Part shown: positions 34,400-42,246 of the stretch, one piece after another
Layout: the number at the start of each line of letters is the position of its first letter
Numbering within the stretch: position 1 is the first letter of the stretch
Source of the DNA: CAZCZU01 sp964503475
GTDB lineage: Bacteria > Pseudomonadota > Zetaproteobacteria > Mariprofundales > Mariprofundaceae
DNA length: 64,000 nt
Reading direction: 5' to 3'
Assembly: GCA_964503475.1 (NCBI GenBank)
Contig: CAZCZU010000001.1
Coordinates: 1 to 64,000, forward strand
Position numbers and translations under genes: made by a program
The notes under the pieces: model-generated
What the model saw: the letters and a program-made list of their open reading frames with translations, nothing else
Databases searched by the model: none
Told to the model about the DNA's origin: nothing

Positions 34400-35290
34400 A
34401 TGAACGCACCCACCCAACGCAAAGGCATCATCCTGGCCGGCGGCTCCGGCACCCGCCTCTATCCGCTGACCCTGGCTGTCAGCAAGCAGCTGATGCCGGT
34501 CTACGACAAACCGATGATCTACTATCCGCTCTCGACGCTGATGCTCTCCGGCATTCGCGATATCCTGATCATCTCCACACCGCACGACCTGCCCAATTTC
34601 CGCCATCTGCTCGGCGATGGCAGCCAGTGGGGGCTGAATCTCAGCTATGCCGTGCAGCCGGAGCCGGAGGGACTTGCCCAGGCCTTCATCATCGGGCGCG
34701 AGTTCGTCGGCAACGACCCCTGCTCGCTGGTTCTGGGCGACAACATCTTTTTCGGCCACGGCCTGACCGACAAATTGCATGCGGCAGCCGCACAGGAAGA
34801 GGGCGGCACCGTTTTCGCCTACCGGGTCAAGGATCCGGAGCGCTATGGCGTCGTCGAGTTCGATGATCAGCGCCGCGCCATCTCCATCGAGGAGAAGCCC
34901 GGGCAGCCCAAATCGAACTATGCCGTGACCGGGCTCTACTTTTACGATAACCGGGTACTCGATATCGCAGCCGAGTTGAAGCCGTCGCCGCGCGGCGAGC
35001 TGGAGATCACCGATGTGAACCGCGTCTACCTGGAGCAGGGCGCCCTGCAGGTGGAGACGCTGGGGCGCGGCAACGCCTGGCTCGACACCGGCACCCACGA
35101 ATCGCTGCTCGAGGCCGGCCACTTTATCGAGGTGCTGGAGAAGCGGCAGGGGATGAAGATCGCCTGCCCGGAAGAGATCGCCTGGGAGATGGAGTACATC
35201 GACGATGCGGCGCTGGAGAAGCTGGCCAGTCCACTGCTCAAGAACGGCTACGGCCAGTACCTGATGCAGCGACTGAGAGAAGGCAGGTGA
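34400..35290 (+). CDS. rmlA: Glucose-1-phosphate thymidylyltransferase
   Basis: First enzyme of dTDP-L-rhamnose synthesis, 296 residues. The nucleotide-binding GGSGTRLYPLT, SKQLMPVYDKPMIYYP and LVLGDNIFFG motifs are all present, with EEKP for metal/sugar binding. The ATG at 34400 (MNAPTQRKG) is preferred over an upstream in-frame ATG because of the AAGGAAG site before it and the usual length. Its stop is inside a heptanucleotide array. rmlC, rmlD and rmlB follow on the same strand. Confidence 0.96.
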   Translation: MNAPTQRKGIILAGGSGTRLYPLTLAVSKQLMPVYDKPMIYYPLSTLMLSGIRDILIISTPHDLPNFRHLLGDGSQWGLNLSYAVQPEPEGLAQAFIIGREFVGNDPCSLVLGDNIFFGHGLTDKLHAAAAQEEGGTVFAYRVKDPERYGVVEFDDQRRAISIEEKPGQPKSNYAVTGLYFYDNRVLDIAAELKPSPRGELEITDVNRVYLEQGALQVETLGRGNAWLDTGTHESLLEAGHFIEVLEKRQGMKIACPEEIAWEMEYIDDAALEKLASPLLKNGYGQYLMQRLREGR

Positions 35291-35370
35291 GGGGTGAGGT
35301 GGAAGACGTGAGGGGCGAGGTGCATTTCCATCTCACATCTCACAGCTAACGCATCTCACATCCTCACCTG
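35287..35370. repeat. Inverted heptanucleotide arrays between rmlA and rmlC
   Basis: The left arm has units like GTGAGGG, GTGAGGT and GCGAGGT and includes the rmlA stop. The right arm has CATCTCA, CATCTCA and CATCCTCA and ends just before the rmlC ribosome site. The arms are complementary in register and fill the whole intergenic gap. Confidence 0.9.
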
Positions 35371-35383
35371 ATAGGATCGCCCC

Positions 35384-35947
35384 ATGAACGTAATCGAGAC
35401 AAAACTTCCCGGCGTATTGCTGATCGAACCGAAGGTGTTCGGCGATGCGCGCGGTTTTTTCATGGAGACCTGGAATCGTGAGCGCTACTGCGAAGCCGGC
35501 TTCCCCGATGTGCAGTTCGTACAGGACAACCACTCCCGCTCAAGCCGCGGGGTGTTGCGCGGCCTGCATTTCCAGCTTGAGCATCCGCAGGGCAAACTGG
35601 TGCAGGTGGTCACCGGCGCCGTATTCGATGTTGCCGTTGATGTGCGCATCGGCTCGCCCACCTTCGGCCAGTGGGTCGGCTATGAACTGTCGGAGGAGAA
35701 TCATCGCCAGCTCTGGGTGCCGGAAGGCTTTGCCCACGGCTTTGCCGTCCTCTCCGACACGGTCGACTTTGTCTACAAATGCACCGACTTCTACCGCCCC
35801 GAAGATGAGGGTGGCGTATGCTGGAATGATCCCGAGATCGGGATTGATTGGCCGTTGAGTGATGTGACTCTCTCCGCCAAGGACCAAGCGTTGCCTTCCC
35901 TTAGCGAGGCGTTGGCCAGTCAGAATCTGCCAACGTTTCCGGCGTGA
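35384..35947 (+). CDS. rmlC: dTDP-4-dehydrorhamnose 3,5-epimerase
   Basis: Cupin-type epimerase of 187 residues, third step of dTDP-L-rhamnose synthesis. It has the RGVLRGLHFQ motif with the catalytic histidine, GKLVQVVTGAVFDVAVD, and VPEGFAHGF. Length is normal for the family. rmlD overlaps or directly follows its stop. Confidence 0.95.
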   Translation: MNVIETKLPGVLLIEPKVFGDARGFFMETWNRERYCEAGFPDVQFVQDNHSRSSRGVLRGLHFQLEHPQGKLVQVVTGAVFDVAVDVRIGSPTFGQWVGYELSEENHRQLWVPEGFAHGFAVLSDTVDFVYKCTDFYRPEDEGGVCWNDPEIGIDWPLSDVTLSAKDQALPSLSEALASQNLPTFPA

Positions 35948-35949
35948 AT

Positions 35950-36831
35950 ATGCGCATACTTGTCACCGGTGCCCACGGCCAGGTCGGCACGGAACTGATG
36001 CGCCTGGGCACGGCTGCCGGCCATGCCATGCACGGCAGCGATCACGCCGACATCGATATTTGCGATGCCGCTGCTGTGCAGCAGGCCATCGACCGGCTGG
36101 CGCCCGATGCCGTGATCAATGCCGCCGCCTACACCGCCGTCGACAAGGCCGAAAGTGATCAGGATACGGCATTCGCCGTTAACCGCGACGGGCCGCGTAA
36201 CCTGGCCCTGGCCTGCGAGGCGGCCAGCATCCCGCTTGTTCACATATCCACCGATTATGTCTTCGATGGCAGCAAGACGGGTGCATGGAACGAATCGGAT
36301 GCCCCCCATCCACTGGGAATCTATGGCGCCAGCAAGCTGGCCGGTGAAGAGGCCGTGCAATCGCTCTGTACGCGTCATCTGATCCTGCGCACCAGCTGGG
36401 TCTTCTCCGCCCATGGCCATAACTTCGTCAAAACCATGCTGCGCCTGGCCTCTGAACGCGAGGAGCTGGGTGTGGTTGCCGATCAGTCCGGCAAGCCGAC
36501 GTCAGCCGCCGAAATCGCCCGCATCTGCCTGGCCACCCTTGAACAGGGTGACGGGCGCTGGGGCCTCTACCACCTGGCCCAGCCGGATGCGACCACCTGG
36601 CACGACTTCGCCGAGGTCATCTTCGCCGAAGCACGCCGTCAGGGCATGGCATTGAAACTGGCTTCGCTGCGTGCCATTGCCACGAGCGACTACCCGACCC
36701 CGGCCACACGTCCGGCCAATTCCGTGCTCGACTGCGGCAAACTGGAATCAACGTTCGATCTCCGGCTGCGTCCGTGGCGGGAGTCGCTGGCGGAAGTGGT
36801 TGCTGAACTGATCGCGAAACGCGATGCGTGA
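35950..36831 (+). CDS. rmlD: dTDP-4-dehydrorhamnose reductase
   Basis: SDR of about 293 residues that completes dTDP-L-rhamnose synthesis. It has VTGAHGQVG for NAD(P)H binding, NAAAYTAVDKAE, STDYVFDG and YGASK. The ATG at 35950 begins right at the Rossmann strand; a GTG two codons earlier overlaps the rmlC stop and is also possible. Its own stop codon is embedded in a single GTGAGAT unit. Confidence 0.95.
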   Translation: MRILVTGAHGQVGTELMRLGTAAGHAMHGSDHADIDICDAAAVQQAIDRLAPDAVINAAAYTAVDKAESDQDTAFAVNRDGPRNLALACEAASIPLVHISTDYVFDGSKTGAWNESDAPHPLGIYGASKLAGEEAVQSLCTRHLILRTSWVFSAHGHNFVKTMLRLASEREELGVVADQSGKPTSAAEIARICLATLEQGDGRWGLYHLAQPDATTWHDFAEVIFAEARRQGMALKLASLRAIATSDYPTPATRPANSVLDCGKLESTFDLRLRPWRESLAEVVAELIAKRDA

Positions 36832-36902
36832 GATGAAAATCGCATTGCGTCTTAATGACCCGAGCTCTCTGAGCTTTTCCCATTGCAGGAAGGAAATGAA
36901 AC

Positions 36903-38012
36903 ATGACACCTGACATCTCTCATCCGACATCTCACGAGGCTTTCGCTCCTCGCAACATGCTGGTCACCGGCGCTGCCGGCTTCATCGGCTGCAATTTTGT
37001 CCGCTACATGCTGGCTCACGATCCGGAGCTGCGCATCGTCAGCCTCGATGCGCTCACCTATGCCGGCTCGATCGACAACCTGAACGACCTGCCGGATGCA
37101 TCACGCCACACCTTTATCGAGGGTGACATCTGCGATCGCCCTCTGATCGACCGCCTGCTGCGCGAACATGCCATCGATACCATCGTCCACTTTGCCGCCG
37201 AAAGCCATGTCGACAACTCCATTGCCGGGCCCGAGGTGTTCATCCGCACCAACGTCATGGGCACCTTCACCCTGCTTGAGTCCGCACGCCACTACTGGTT
37301 TGAGACGTCGAACGGGAAACGTCAGATGGAAGATGAAAAGTCATCTCACACCTCACATCTCACATCTCACGATGCCCTCCAGGCATCCTTCCGTTTCCAC
37401 CATATCTCCACCGATGAGGTCTACGGCACCCTGAAGAGCGACGATCCCGCCTTCAGCGAAACCACCCCTTATGCACCGAACTCCCCTTACTCGGCCTCCA
37501 AGGCAGGCTCCGACCATCTGGCGCGCGCCTGGTTCCATACCTATGGACTGCCGGTGACCACCACCAACTGCTCCAACAACTATGGTCCTTACCAGCACGA
37601 TGAAAAACTGATCCCGACCATCATCCGCAACTGTGTCGACAGCACGCCGATCCCGGTCTACGGCGACGGCTCGAATATCCGCGACTGGCTATATGTGACC
37701 GACCACTGCTCCGGTATCGATGCGGTGATCCGCTCAGGCCGGGTGGGGGAGACCTACAACATCGGTGGCATCAATGAGTGGGCCAACATCGATATCGTCA
37801 AACTGATCTGTCAGCTGATGGATGAAGAGCGGCCTCAAAACGCGCCGCACGATCAGCTGATCAGCTTTGTCAGCGACCGGCCGGGGCACGACTGGCGCTA
37901 TGCCATCGACGCCACCAAGATGGCCCATGAACTGGGCTGGAAGCCGGCCGAAACCTTCGAGAGCGGCATCCGCAAGACGCTGCGCTGGTATCTGGAAAAA
38001 TGTGAGGGGTGA
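36903..38012 (+). CDS. rmlB: dTDP-glucose 4,6-dehydratase with array-encoded insertions
   Basis: SDR of 369 residues, second step of dTDP-L-rhamnose synthesis. GAAGFIGCNF, AAESHVDNSI, STDEVYG and YSASK are intact. Three regions depart from the family. The N-terminus has 18 extra residues from a heptanucleotide array (a strong AGGAAGG site supports the ATG at 36903). An insertion of about 20 residues including SHTSHLTSH interrupts the segment between ARHYW and FRFHHIST. The protein ends at WYLEKCEG, about 20 residues before the usual C-terminus, exactly where another array begins. The catalytic core appears complete, so it is probably functional. Confidence 0.93.
   Translation: MTPDISHPTSHEAFAPRNMLVTGAAGFIGCNFVRYMLAHDPELRIVSLDALTYAGSIDNLNDLPDASRHTFIEGDICDRPLIDRLLREHAIDTIVHFAAESHVDNSIAGPEVFIRTNVMGTFTLLESARHYWFETSNGKRQMEDEKSSHTSHLTSHDALQASFRFHHISTDEVYGTLKSDDPAFSETTPYAPNSPYSASKAGSDHLARAWFHTYGLPVTTTNCSNNYGPYQHDEKLIPTIIRNCVDSTPIPVYGDGSNIRDWLYVTDHCSGIDAVIRSGRVGETYNIGGINEWANIDIVKLICQLMDEERPQNAPHDQLISFVSDRPGHDWRYAIDATKMAHELGWKPAETFESGIRKTLRWYLEKCEG
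36904..36938. repeat. Heptanucleotide array encoding the RmlB N-terminus
   Basis: Degenerate units ACACCTG, ACATCTC, CGACATC and TCAC-type lie directly on the rmlB start codon and are translated as DISHPTSHE. An ATG 18 codons downstream would begin the usual RmlB sequence (MLVTGAAG) but has no good ribosome site. Confidence 0.8.
37342..37369. repeat. Four heptanucleotide units translated inside rmlB
   Basis: Units CATCTCA, CACCTCA, CATCTCA and CATCTCA follow without gaps inside the coding sequence and encode the S-H-T-S-H-L-T-S-H stretch of the insertion loop. Confidence 0.93.
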
Positions 38013-38064
38013 GGTGTAAGGCGTGAGATGCGTCTGACATCTCACATCCGACATCTCACATTTT
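37997..38064. terminator. Inverted heptanucleotide arrays forming a probable bidirectional terminator between rmlB and smpB
   Basis: The two convergent genes are separated by an inverted array. The outer arms AAAATGTGAG and CTCACATTTT are perfectly complementary, and the inner arms GTGAGATG and CATCTCAC close a seven-base loop. T-rich runs lie outside the stem on both strands (TTTTA on plus, TTTTT on minus). The array supplies the stop codons of both rmlB and smpB. Terminator function is inferred. Confidence 0.75.
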
Positions 38065-38496
38065 ATAGCGTCGCTGCAGATCGCGCTTGATATCGCGCTC
38101 TTTGGTCGCTTGACGCTTGTCGTGCATCTTCTTACCACGACCCAGGCCGATCTCCAGCTTGGCGAAGCCGCGCTCATTAAAGAACAGCTTCAGCGGTACA
38201 AGGGTGAGCCCCTTCTCTTTCAGCTTGCCGATCAGGCGCTGGATCTCCCGCTTGTGCAGCAGCAGCTCGCGTGAACGGGCCGGCTCCGACGGGTTGTTAT
38301 GGTATGCCGGCTTGTAGGGGCTGATGTGGCAACCGATCAGGATCACGCGTTCGTTGCGGATAATGCAGTGTGCCTCGGCCAGGTTGGCCTGACCGGCACG
38401 GATCGACTTCACCTCCGGCCCGGAGAGGATCATGCCCGCCTCATAGGTTTCCAGAATGTGGTATTCGTGCCGTGCGCGGCGATTGATGATGGCCAT
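38056..38496 (-). CDS. smpB: SsrA-binding protein SmpB
   Basis: RNA-binding protein of about 146 residues that brings tmRNA to stalled ribosomes in trans-translation. The OB-fold core includes NRRARHEYHI, GMILSGPEVKSIR, AYIxPY-like CHISPYKPAY, and the GKKMHDKR motif that contacts tmRNA. The tail continues to RRYKM. The ATG at 38496 is chosen; a GTG two codons upstream is possible. The last codon and the stop come from the heptanucleotide array. It stands between the rhamnose genes and the secretion operon and is unrelated in function. Confidence 0.95.
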   Translation of the reverse strand: MAIINRRARHEYHILETYEAGMILSGPEVKSIRAGQANLAEAHCIIRNERVILIGCHISPYKPAYHNNPSEPARSRELLLHKREIQRLIGKLKEKGLTLVPLKLFFNERGFAKLEIGLGRGKKMHDKRQATKERDIKRDLQRRYKM

Positions 38497-38548
38497 CGCC
38501 ACATGCTATGGGCTTGAGAGGGAAGAGCAAAGTTGAAATAGCGATATC

Positions 38549-39079
38549 CTATTGCTGCAGTGTCAGTTCGACATTGACCCGCCCCGGCGCTTCGGCGGCA
38601 TCGATACGCACCTGGACAATCTTGACGCCACCACGCCCCAGCTGGCCGAGGAAGGGGACCACCTTCGCGTAGAGGGCCTCCTTGATATGGACACGAACCT
38701 GCTTGCCGCCATCCAGCGTGGTACGCGGACGAATACGGGTTACCTGCTGTCGAATGCCACCGCTCCGGGCTGCCTGCTCGATGCCGGAGAGAAGATCGGG
38801 AATCGCATTCCTCGCGTGCGGCTGGTTTTGCAACCGATCTGCAAATCTTCCCGCCTCCTCAGCCTGGGCAGCCAGGGTGATCTGCTCCTGTTGCAGGCGA
38901 GCCACCTCATCCCGGATCGGCAGCAGCAGGCCGAACACCAGTACCACGACCGGGACCGCGATGCCGGCCCCCAGCAGGAGCCGCTGCTCACGCGGCTGCA
39001 GGCGCTGGTAGCGTGGCAGCAGCTGCAAATCGTACAGCTGCCGCAGCTGCCCGCTCATCGCTTCGATCCGCGCCTTCAT
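38549..39079 (-). CDS. gspM: Type II secretion protein GspM
   Basis: Inner-membrane assembly protein of about 176 residues. A short cytoplasmic basic N-terminus with PREQRLLLGAG precedes a single membrane helix (about residues 33-53, VPVVVLVFGLLLP), followed by a periplasmic coiled coil and ferredoxin-like domain. The pattern and the position directly after gspL define it, because GspM sequences diverge strongly. The ATG overlapping the gspL stop is preferred. It is the last gene of the operon; gspN is absent. Confidence 0.85.
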   Translation of the reverse strand: MKARIEAMSGQLRQLYDLQLLPRYQRLQPREQRLLLGAGIAVPVVVLVFGLLLPIRDEVARLQQEQITLAAQAEEAGRFADRLQNQPHARNAIPDLLSGIEQAARSGGIRQQVTRIRPRTTLDGGKQVRVHIKEALYAKVVPFLGQLGRGGVKIVQVRIDAAEAPGRVNVELTLQQ

Positions 39080-40341
39080 GACCATTTCAGCCGGAAACGC
39101 ACCCGTTCCCCCTCCGTCTCCGTATCCTCGATCTGCACCGACGGCCCGTCTGCGGCCAATGCCTCGCGGATACGGTTAATCATGGCAAAATCGGCTGCCG
39201 TGCCGGCCAGATGCATGGTGCCATCACTGTACTCAATATGGCGTACCTGCCAGCCAGCAATGCTTTTGTGCACACGGGCCACGTGCTCAAGCTGCTGCAT
39301 GAACTGCTCCTGCAGCTCCGGTTGGCCGGAGCTTGCCGCCATGCGTAGCTGGGCCAGCGGATCGAGCATCACCGTTTCGTCCGGCAATCCACGATGGAAG
39401 GCATCGGTCATGGCTTCCCGTTCTGCCGCCACCGCGCCATGCAGGGTCAGGATACGGTAACCGCCGCTCGCCAGCAGCACCAGCAGCAGGGCCGCAGCCA
39501 GCAGGACCGTATGACGCCAGGGACGCACGCCCTGACGCCAGCCACCGCCGGCCTGCCAGCTGCCGTGGCGGAAATTGATACCGGGCTCAGGCATGGCGGC
39601 GGCTGCGTCGAGAGTGGCACGATGGCGTCCGGGCAGCTCCTCTTCAGCCAGCGCTGTACCACTCCAGCGGATGCCCTCCTCCTGCAATCGTGCGACCAGT
39701 GCGGCCGGGAGACGACCCGTGACCTGATCGTGATCGGTATCGAAACCCATGCCGCGCAGCGTCTGCACGGTCTCTTCGGCCAGCATCGCCTCGCTCTTCC
39801 AGGGAGCGCGGTTGATGCGTCGCATACCGCGCCAGGCACCACTGCGGCGAACGCCTGCGAACAGGCCCTCCCGATCGGCATCGATGATCGCAGTGCCGCT
39901 CTGCTGCGACAGGAAACAGGCTGCCAGACGAACCCAGCCATCCGGCACGATAAACGGGCTTTTGCCCCAGATATCGTGGCCGGCAAGGATCTCTTTGGTC
40001 TGCCGTTCGAGGCCGAACATCAGCCCGGCAACACCGCTCTCCTCTTCCTCCGCCTGCCAGCAGAGCCAGGGATCACGCTCGGCATCGCCAGCCTGCTCCT
40101 GCAGCTCCTGGGTCAGAATCTCATGATCGAGCAGGCGACTGTGACGCAGCGGCAATGCGAAAGGGCGGACAATCAGTTGCTCCAGCGGCCAGAGCAACAT
40201 CTGCACGGCCGTTGTCCCTGCAGGCATCGGGATGCCCGCCTCTGTTTCCGGCTGCGCCTGATGCAGCTCGCCGTCTGCGGCAATCGCAAGCTCCTTGCCG
40301 TCCCAGGCGGCGATAACCGGCGCTACAGCGGATTCGACCAT
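39076..40341 (-). CDS. gspL: Type II secretion protein GspL
   Basis: A 421-residue bitopic inner-membrane protein. The large cytoplasmic actin-like domain (about 1-260) binds the ATPase GspE, a membrane helix follows (about 276-294, HTVLLAAALLLVLLASG), and the C-terminal periplasmic ferredoxin-like domain pairs with GspM. Sequence identity is low, so the assignment rests on length, topology and gene order. It overlaps gspK by 19 bases and gspM by four. Confidence 0.85.
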   Translation of the reverse strand: MVESAVAPVIAAWDGKELAIAADGELHQAQPETEAGIPMPAGTTAVQMLLWPLEQLIVRPFALPLRHSRLLDHEILTQELQEQAGDAERDPWLCWQAEEEESGVAGLMFGLERQTKEILAGHDIWGKSPFIVPDGWVRLAACFLSQQSGTAIIDADREGLFAGVRRSGAWRGMRRINRAPWKSEAMLAEETVQTLRGMGFDTDHDQVTGRLPAALVARLQEEGIRWSGTALAEEELPGRHRATLDAAAAMPEPGINFRHGSWQAGGGWRQGVRPWRHTVLLAAALLLVLLASGGYRILTLHGAVAAEREAMTDAFHRGLPDETVMLDPLAQLRMAASSGQPELQEQFMQQLEHVARVHKSIAGWQVRHIEYSDGTMHLAGTAADFAMINRIREALAADGPSVQIEDTETEGERVRFRLKWS

Positions 40342-41282
40342 GCCAATCTCCGTTTACGTATCGTGTGCAAAAGCCCCTTGTCGTCGCGTAAGGCGGCCAG
40401 CTCCTCACCGCGCCGGACACCCTCGAACCGGGCCCGTGTGCGAATGATGAAAACATGGCTGGATACGGTCAGTTCGGCAAGAGGGCCGCCTTTGCCCCAG
40501 CCGGACCGTGCGCTGGCCAGCAGGGCTGCGAGGCTGCCGCTGTCGAAAGGGGCATCCTGCCGCATCTGCACGATCTGCCCCGCATCGTCGGCACGCATGG
40601 CCGGAAACATCGCCTGCAGCACCGGTGGCTCGACCGTGTTGATATTGACGGACGGTACGCTGGCAACCGGCAGGGCGACACAGACCTTGCGCAGTTTTTC
40701 CAGTGCTCCGGCATCGAATCCCTTGATCAGCAGCACCTCGTCCAGGGCATCGAGCGGGGCATTCTTCACCCGCCACGCCTTGCCCGCATAGGCTGCCTGT
40801 TCGGCGCCGCCGGGACCGGAAGGGATGCTGTCGGCATCCATCCAGTCGCCCAGGGCAGCAGTCAGGCCCGGCGGAAGCTCCAGCAGGACAAACAGGCGGC
40901 GCAGGCGCGCCATCATTTGAGGCTGGATCTTGCCGCCTTTCACCAGCCGGTTGATATTGAAGTACCGTTCACCGTCGCGGATGGCGAGCGATACCTGGCC
41001 ATCCGCGAGCGGAAAGGTGGCATCGGAGGCGGCCCATGCCTCCTGCAGATGATCGCTCCCTCCGTTCAGCCGGTCCTGCTTCAGCACCGATCGCGCCAGT
41101 GCCAGTCCCGATTCGGCCGCCATACCGGCATGCAGGGCCAGCTGGCGATTCCGGGCCTGGAACAGGCTGAGCTGATCCTCGCTCGTGGCCGTGACCACCC
41201 AGGCGGAGACCAGGGCCAGCATGGAGAGTACCAGCACCAGCGCCACGCCCCGTTCGCGGGATGGGTTGAGCCCCCGTTTCAC
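40323..41282 (-). CDS. gspK: Type II secretion minor pseudopilin GspK
   Basis: A 319-residue minor pseudopilin, the largest of the GspI-J-K tip complex. The N-terminus RERGVALVLVLSMLALVS is a prepilin-like helix after the cleavage glycine. The alpha-helical insertion and calcium-site region typical of GspK lie in the middle (about 120-260, with DWMDADSIPSGPGGAEQ). The GTG start overlaps the gspJ stop (GTGA); earlier in-frame codons lie inside gspJ and give no sensible leader. Confidence 0.88.
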   Translation of the reverse strand: MKRGLNPSRERGVALVLVLSMLALVSAWVVTATSEDQLSLFQARNRQLALHAGMAAESGLALARSVLKQDRLNGGSDHLQEAWAASDATFPLADGQVSLAIRDGERYFNINRLVKGGKIQPQMMARLRRLFVLLELPPGLTAALGDWMDADSIPSGPGGAEQAAYAGKAWRVKNAPLDALDEVLLIKGFDAGALEKLRKVCVALPVASVPSVNINTVEPPVLQAMFPAMRADDAGQIVQMRQDAPFDSGSLAALLASARSGWGKGGPLAELTVSSHVFIIRTRARFEGVRRGEELAALRDDKGLLHTIRKRRLAWSNPL

Positions 41283-41890
41283 GGCTGCTTCTCCGACCCA
41301 GGCAGTCCGTTCCGGTACGGCTCGGCATCCATGGGCAGGTACCATTCCCGCTCGCCGTCACGGCCACGGAAGGCGATCTTCAGCGCTTTGGGGTAGAGGG
41401 TGGCATCCAGGCCGCGCCAGCTCTCATGCCAGTGATCATGCTGGTCCATGACGCTGACCTGGAACGATTCGGCCCGGGCAATTCGCCAGCGCATGCCTTT
41501 ATGCCCTTGCCGCAACCATGGCAGCGTCGATTCGCGTACCAGCATGCCGCTCGCCTCGTCGATCAGGTAACGGACCCGCGAGATGGCCGGCTGGCCCGGC
41601 TCCCAGCAGGTAAGACTCAGTTCATCGAAAGCGGCATCGCCCCGCCGGTCGCTTTTCAGGATCAGCGGTGCGACCTTCATGTCGAAGGAGTAAGCGAAAT
41701 GGTCGCTGTCGAGGCGTAGCTGGTCGGCGAGCTGTTCCACTTCACCCAGATTGTCGCGCACCGTCTGCAGGGTACGAAACCCTTCCCCGGCGGGGCCGAG
41801 CACGGCGTAGACGATCGCGGTCAGCATGGCGAACAGGGCCATGGCGGTCAGCACCTCCAGCAGCGTGAATCCCTGTTGACGACACCTCAT
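41279..41890 (-). CDS. gspJ: Type II secretion minor pseudopilin GspJ
   Basis: A 203-residue prepilin-like protein. The leader ends in QQG-FTLLEVL, the prepilin peptidase cleavage site with glutamate at position +5, followed by the hydrophobic helix. The globular part contains the strand pattern and W/R-rich surfaces of GspJ (YLIDEASGMLVRESTLPWL). Position between gspI and gspK supports the call. It overlaps both neighbours by four bases. Confidence 0.88.
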   Translation of the reverse strand: MRCRQQGFTLLEVLTAMALFAMLTAIVYAVLGPAGEGFRTLQTVRDNLGEVEQLADQLRLDSDHFAYSFDMKVAPLILKSDRRGDAAFDELSLTCWEPGQPAISRVRYLIDEASGMLVRESTLPWLRQGHKGMRWRIARAESFQVSVMDQHDHWHESWRGLDATLYPKALKIAFRGRDGEREWYLPMDAEPYRNGLPGSEKQP

Positions 41891-42246
41891 GATGCCAGCC
41901 TGTAGAGGAGGAGCGATACGGGCACCTCACCCGTGGCCGACACGGTGACCTTCTGACGAATCAGTCCCGGCGCTTCGGCCGGGGTACCGCTCAGGCGCCA
42001 CTGCAGTTTGTGTCCATCCACCTCGATTTCGCCCTGGCGCTCGTCGGAGGTGGCCGGCTGCAGGCGGGCACGCTGCAGCAGGTCGACGGCCGTATCCTGC
42101 ATCAGCGCATGCATACGCAGCGAACCCTGCAGGTCGGCCGAGGCACCAAGGCGGCCGACCATCACCATCAGGGCCGTGGCCGCAATGGCCATGGCCACGA
42201 TCACCTCGATGAGGGTGAATCCGCGTTGCGGCAAAACCAGGCTCAC
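41887..42246 (-). CDS. gspI: Type II secretion minor pseudopilin GspI
   Basis: A 119-residue minor pseudopilin with cleavage site QRG-FTLIEVIVAM and a single hydrophobic helix. The small C-terminal domain, the alanine-rich helix 'MAIAATALMVMVG' and the gene order identify GspI. With GspJ and GspK it primes assembly of the pseudopilus tip. It overlaps gspJ and gspH by four bases each. Confidence 0.88.
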   Translation of the reverse strand: MSLVLPQRGFTLIEVIVAMAIAATALMVMVGRLGASADLQGSLRMHALMQDTAVDLLQRARLQPATSDERQGEIEVDGHKLQWRLSGTPAEAPGLIRQKVTVSATGEVPVSLLLYRLAS

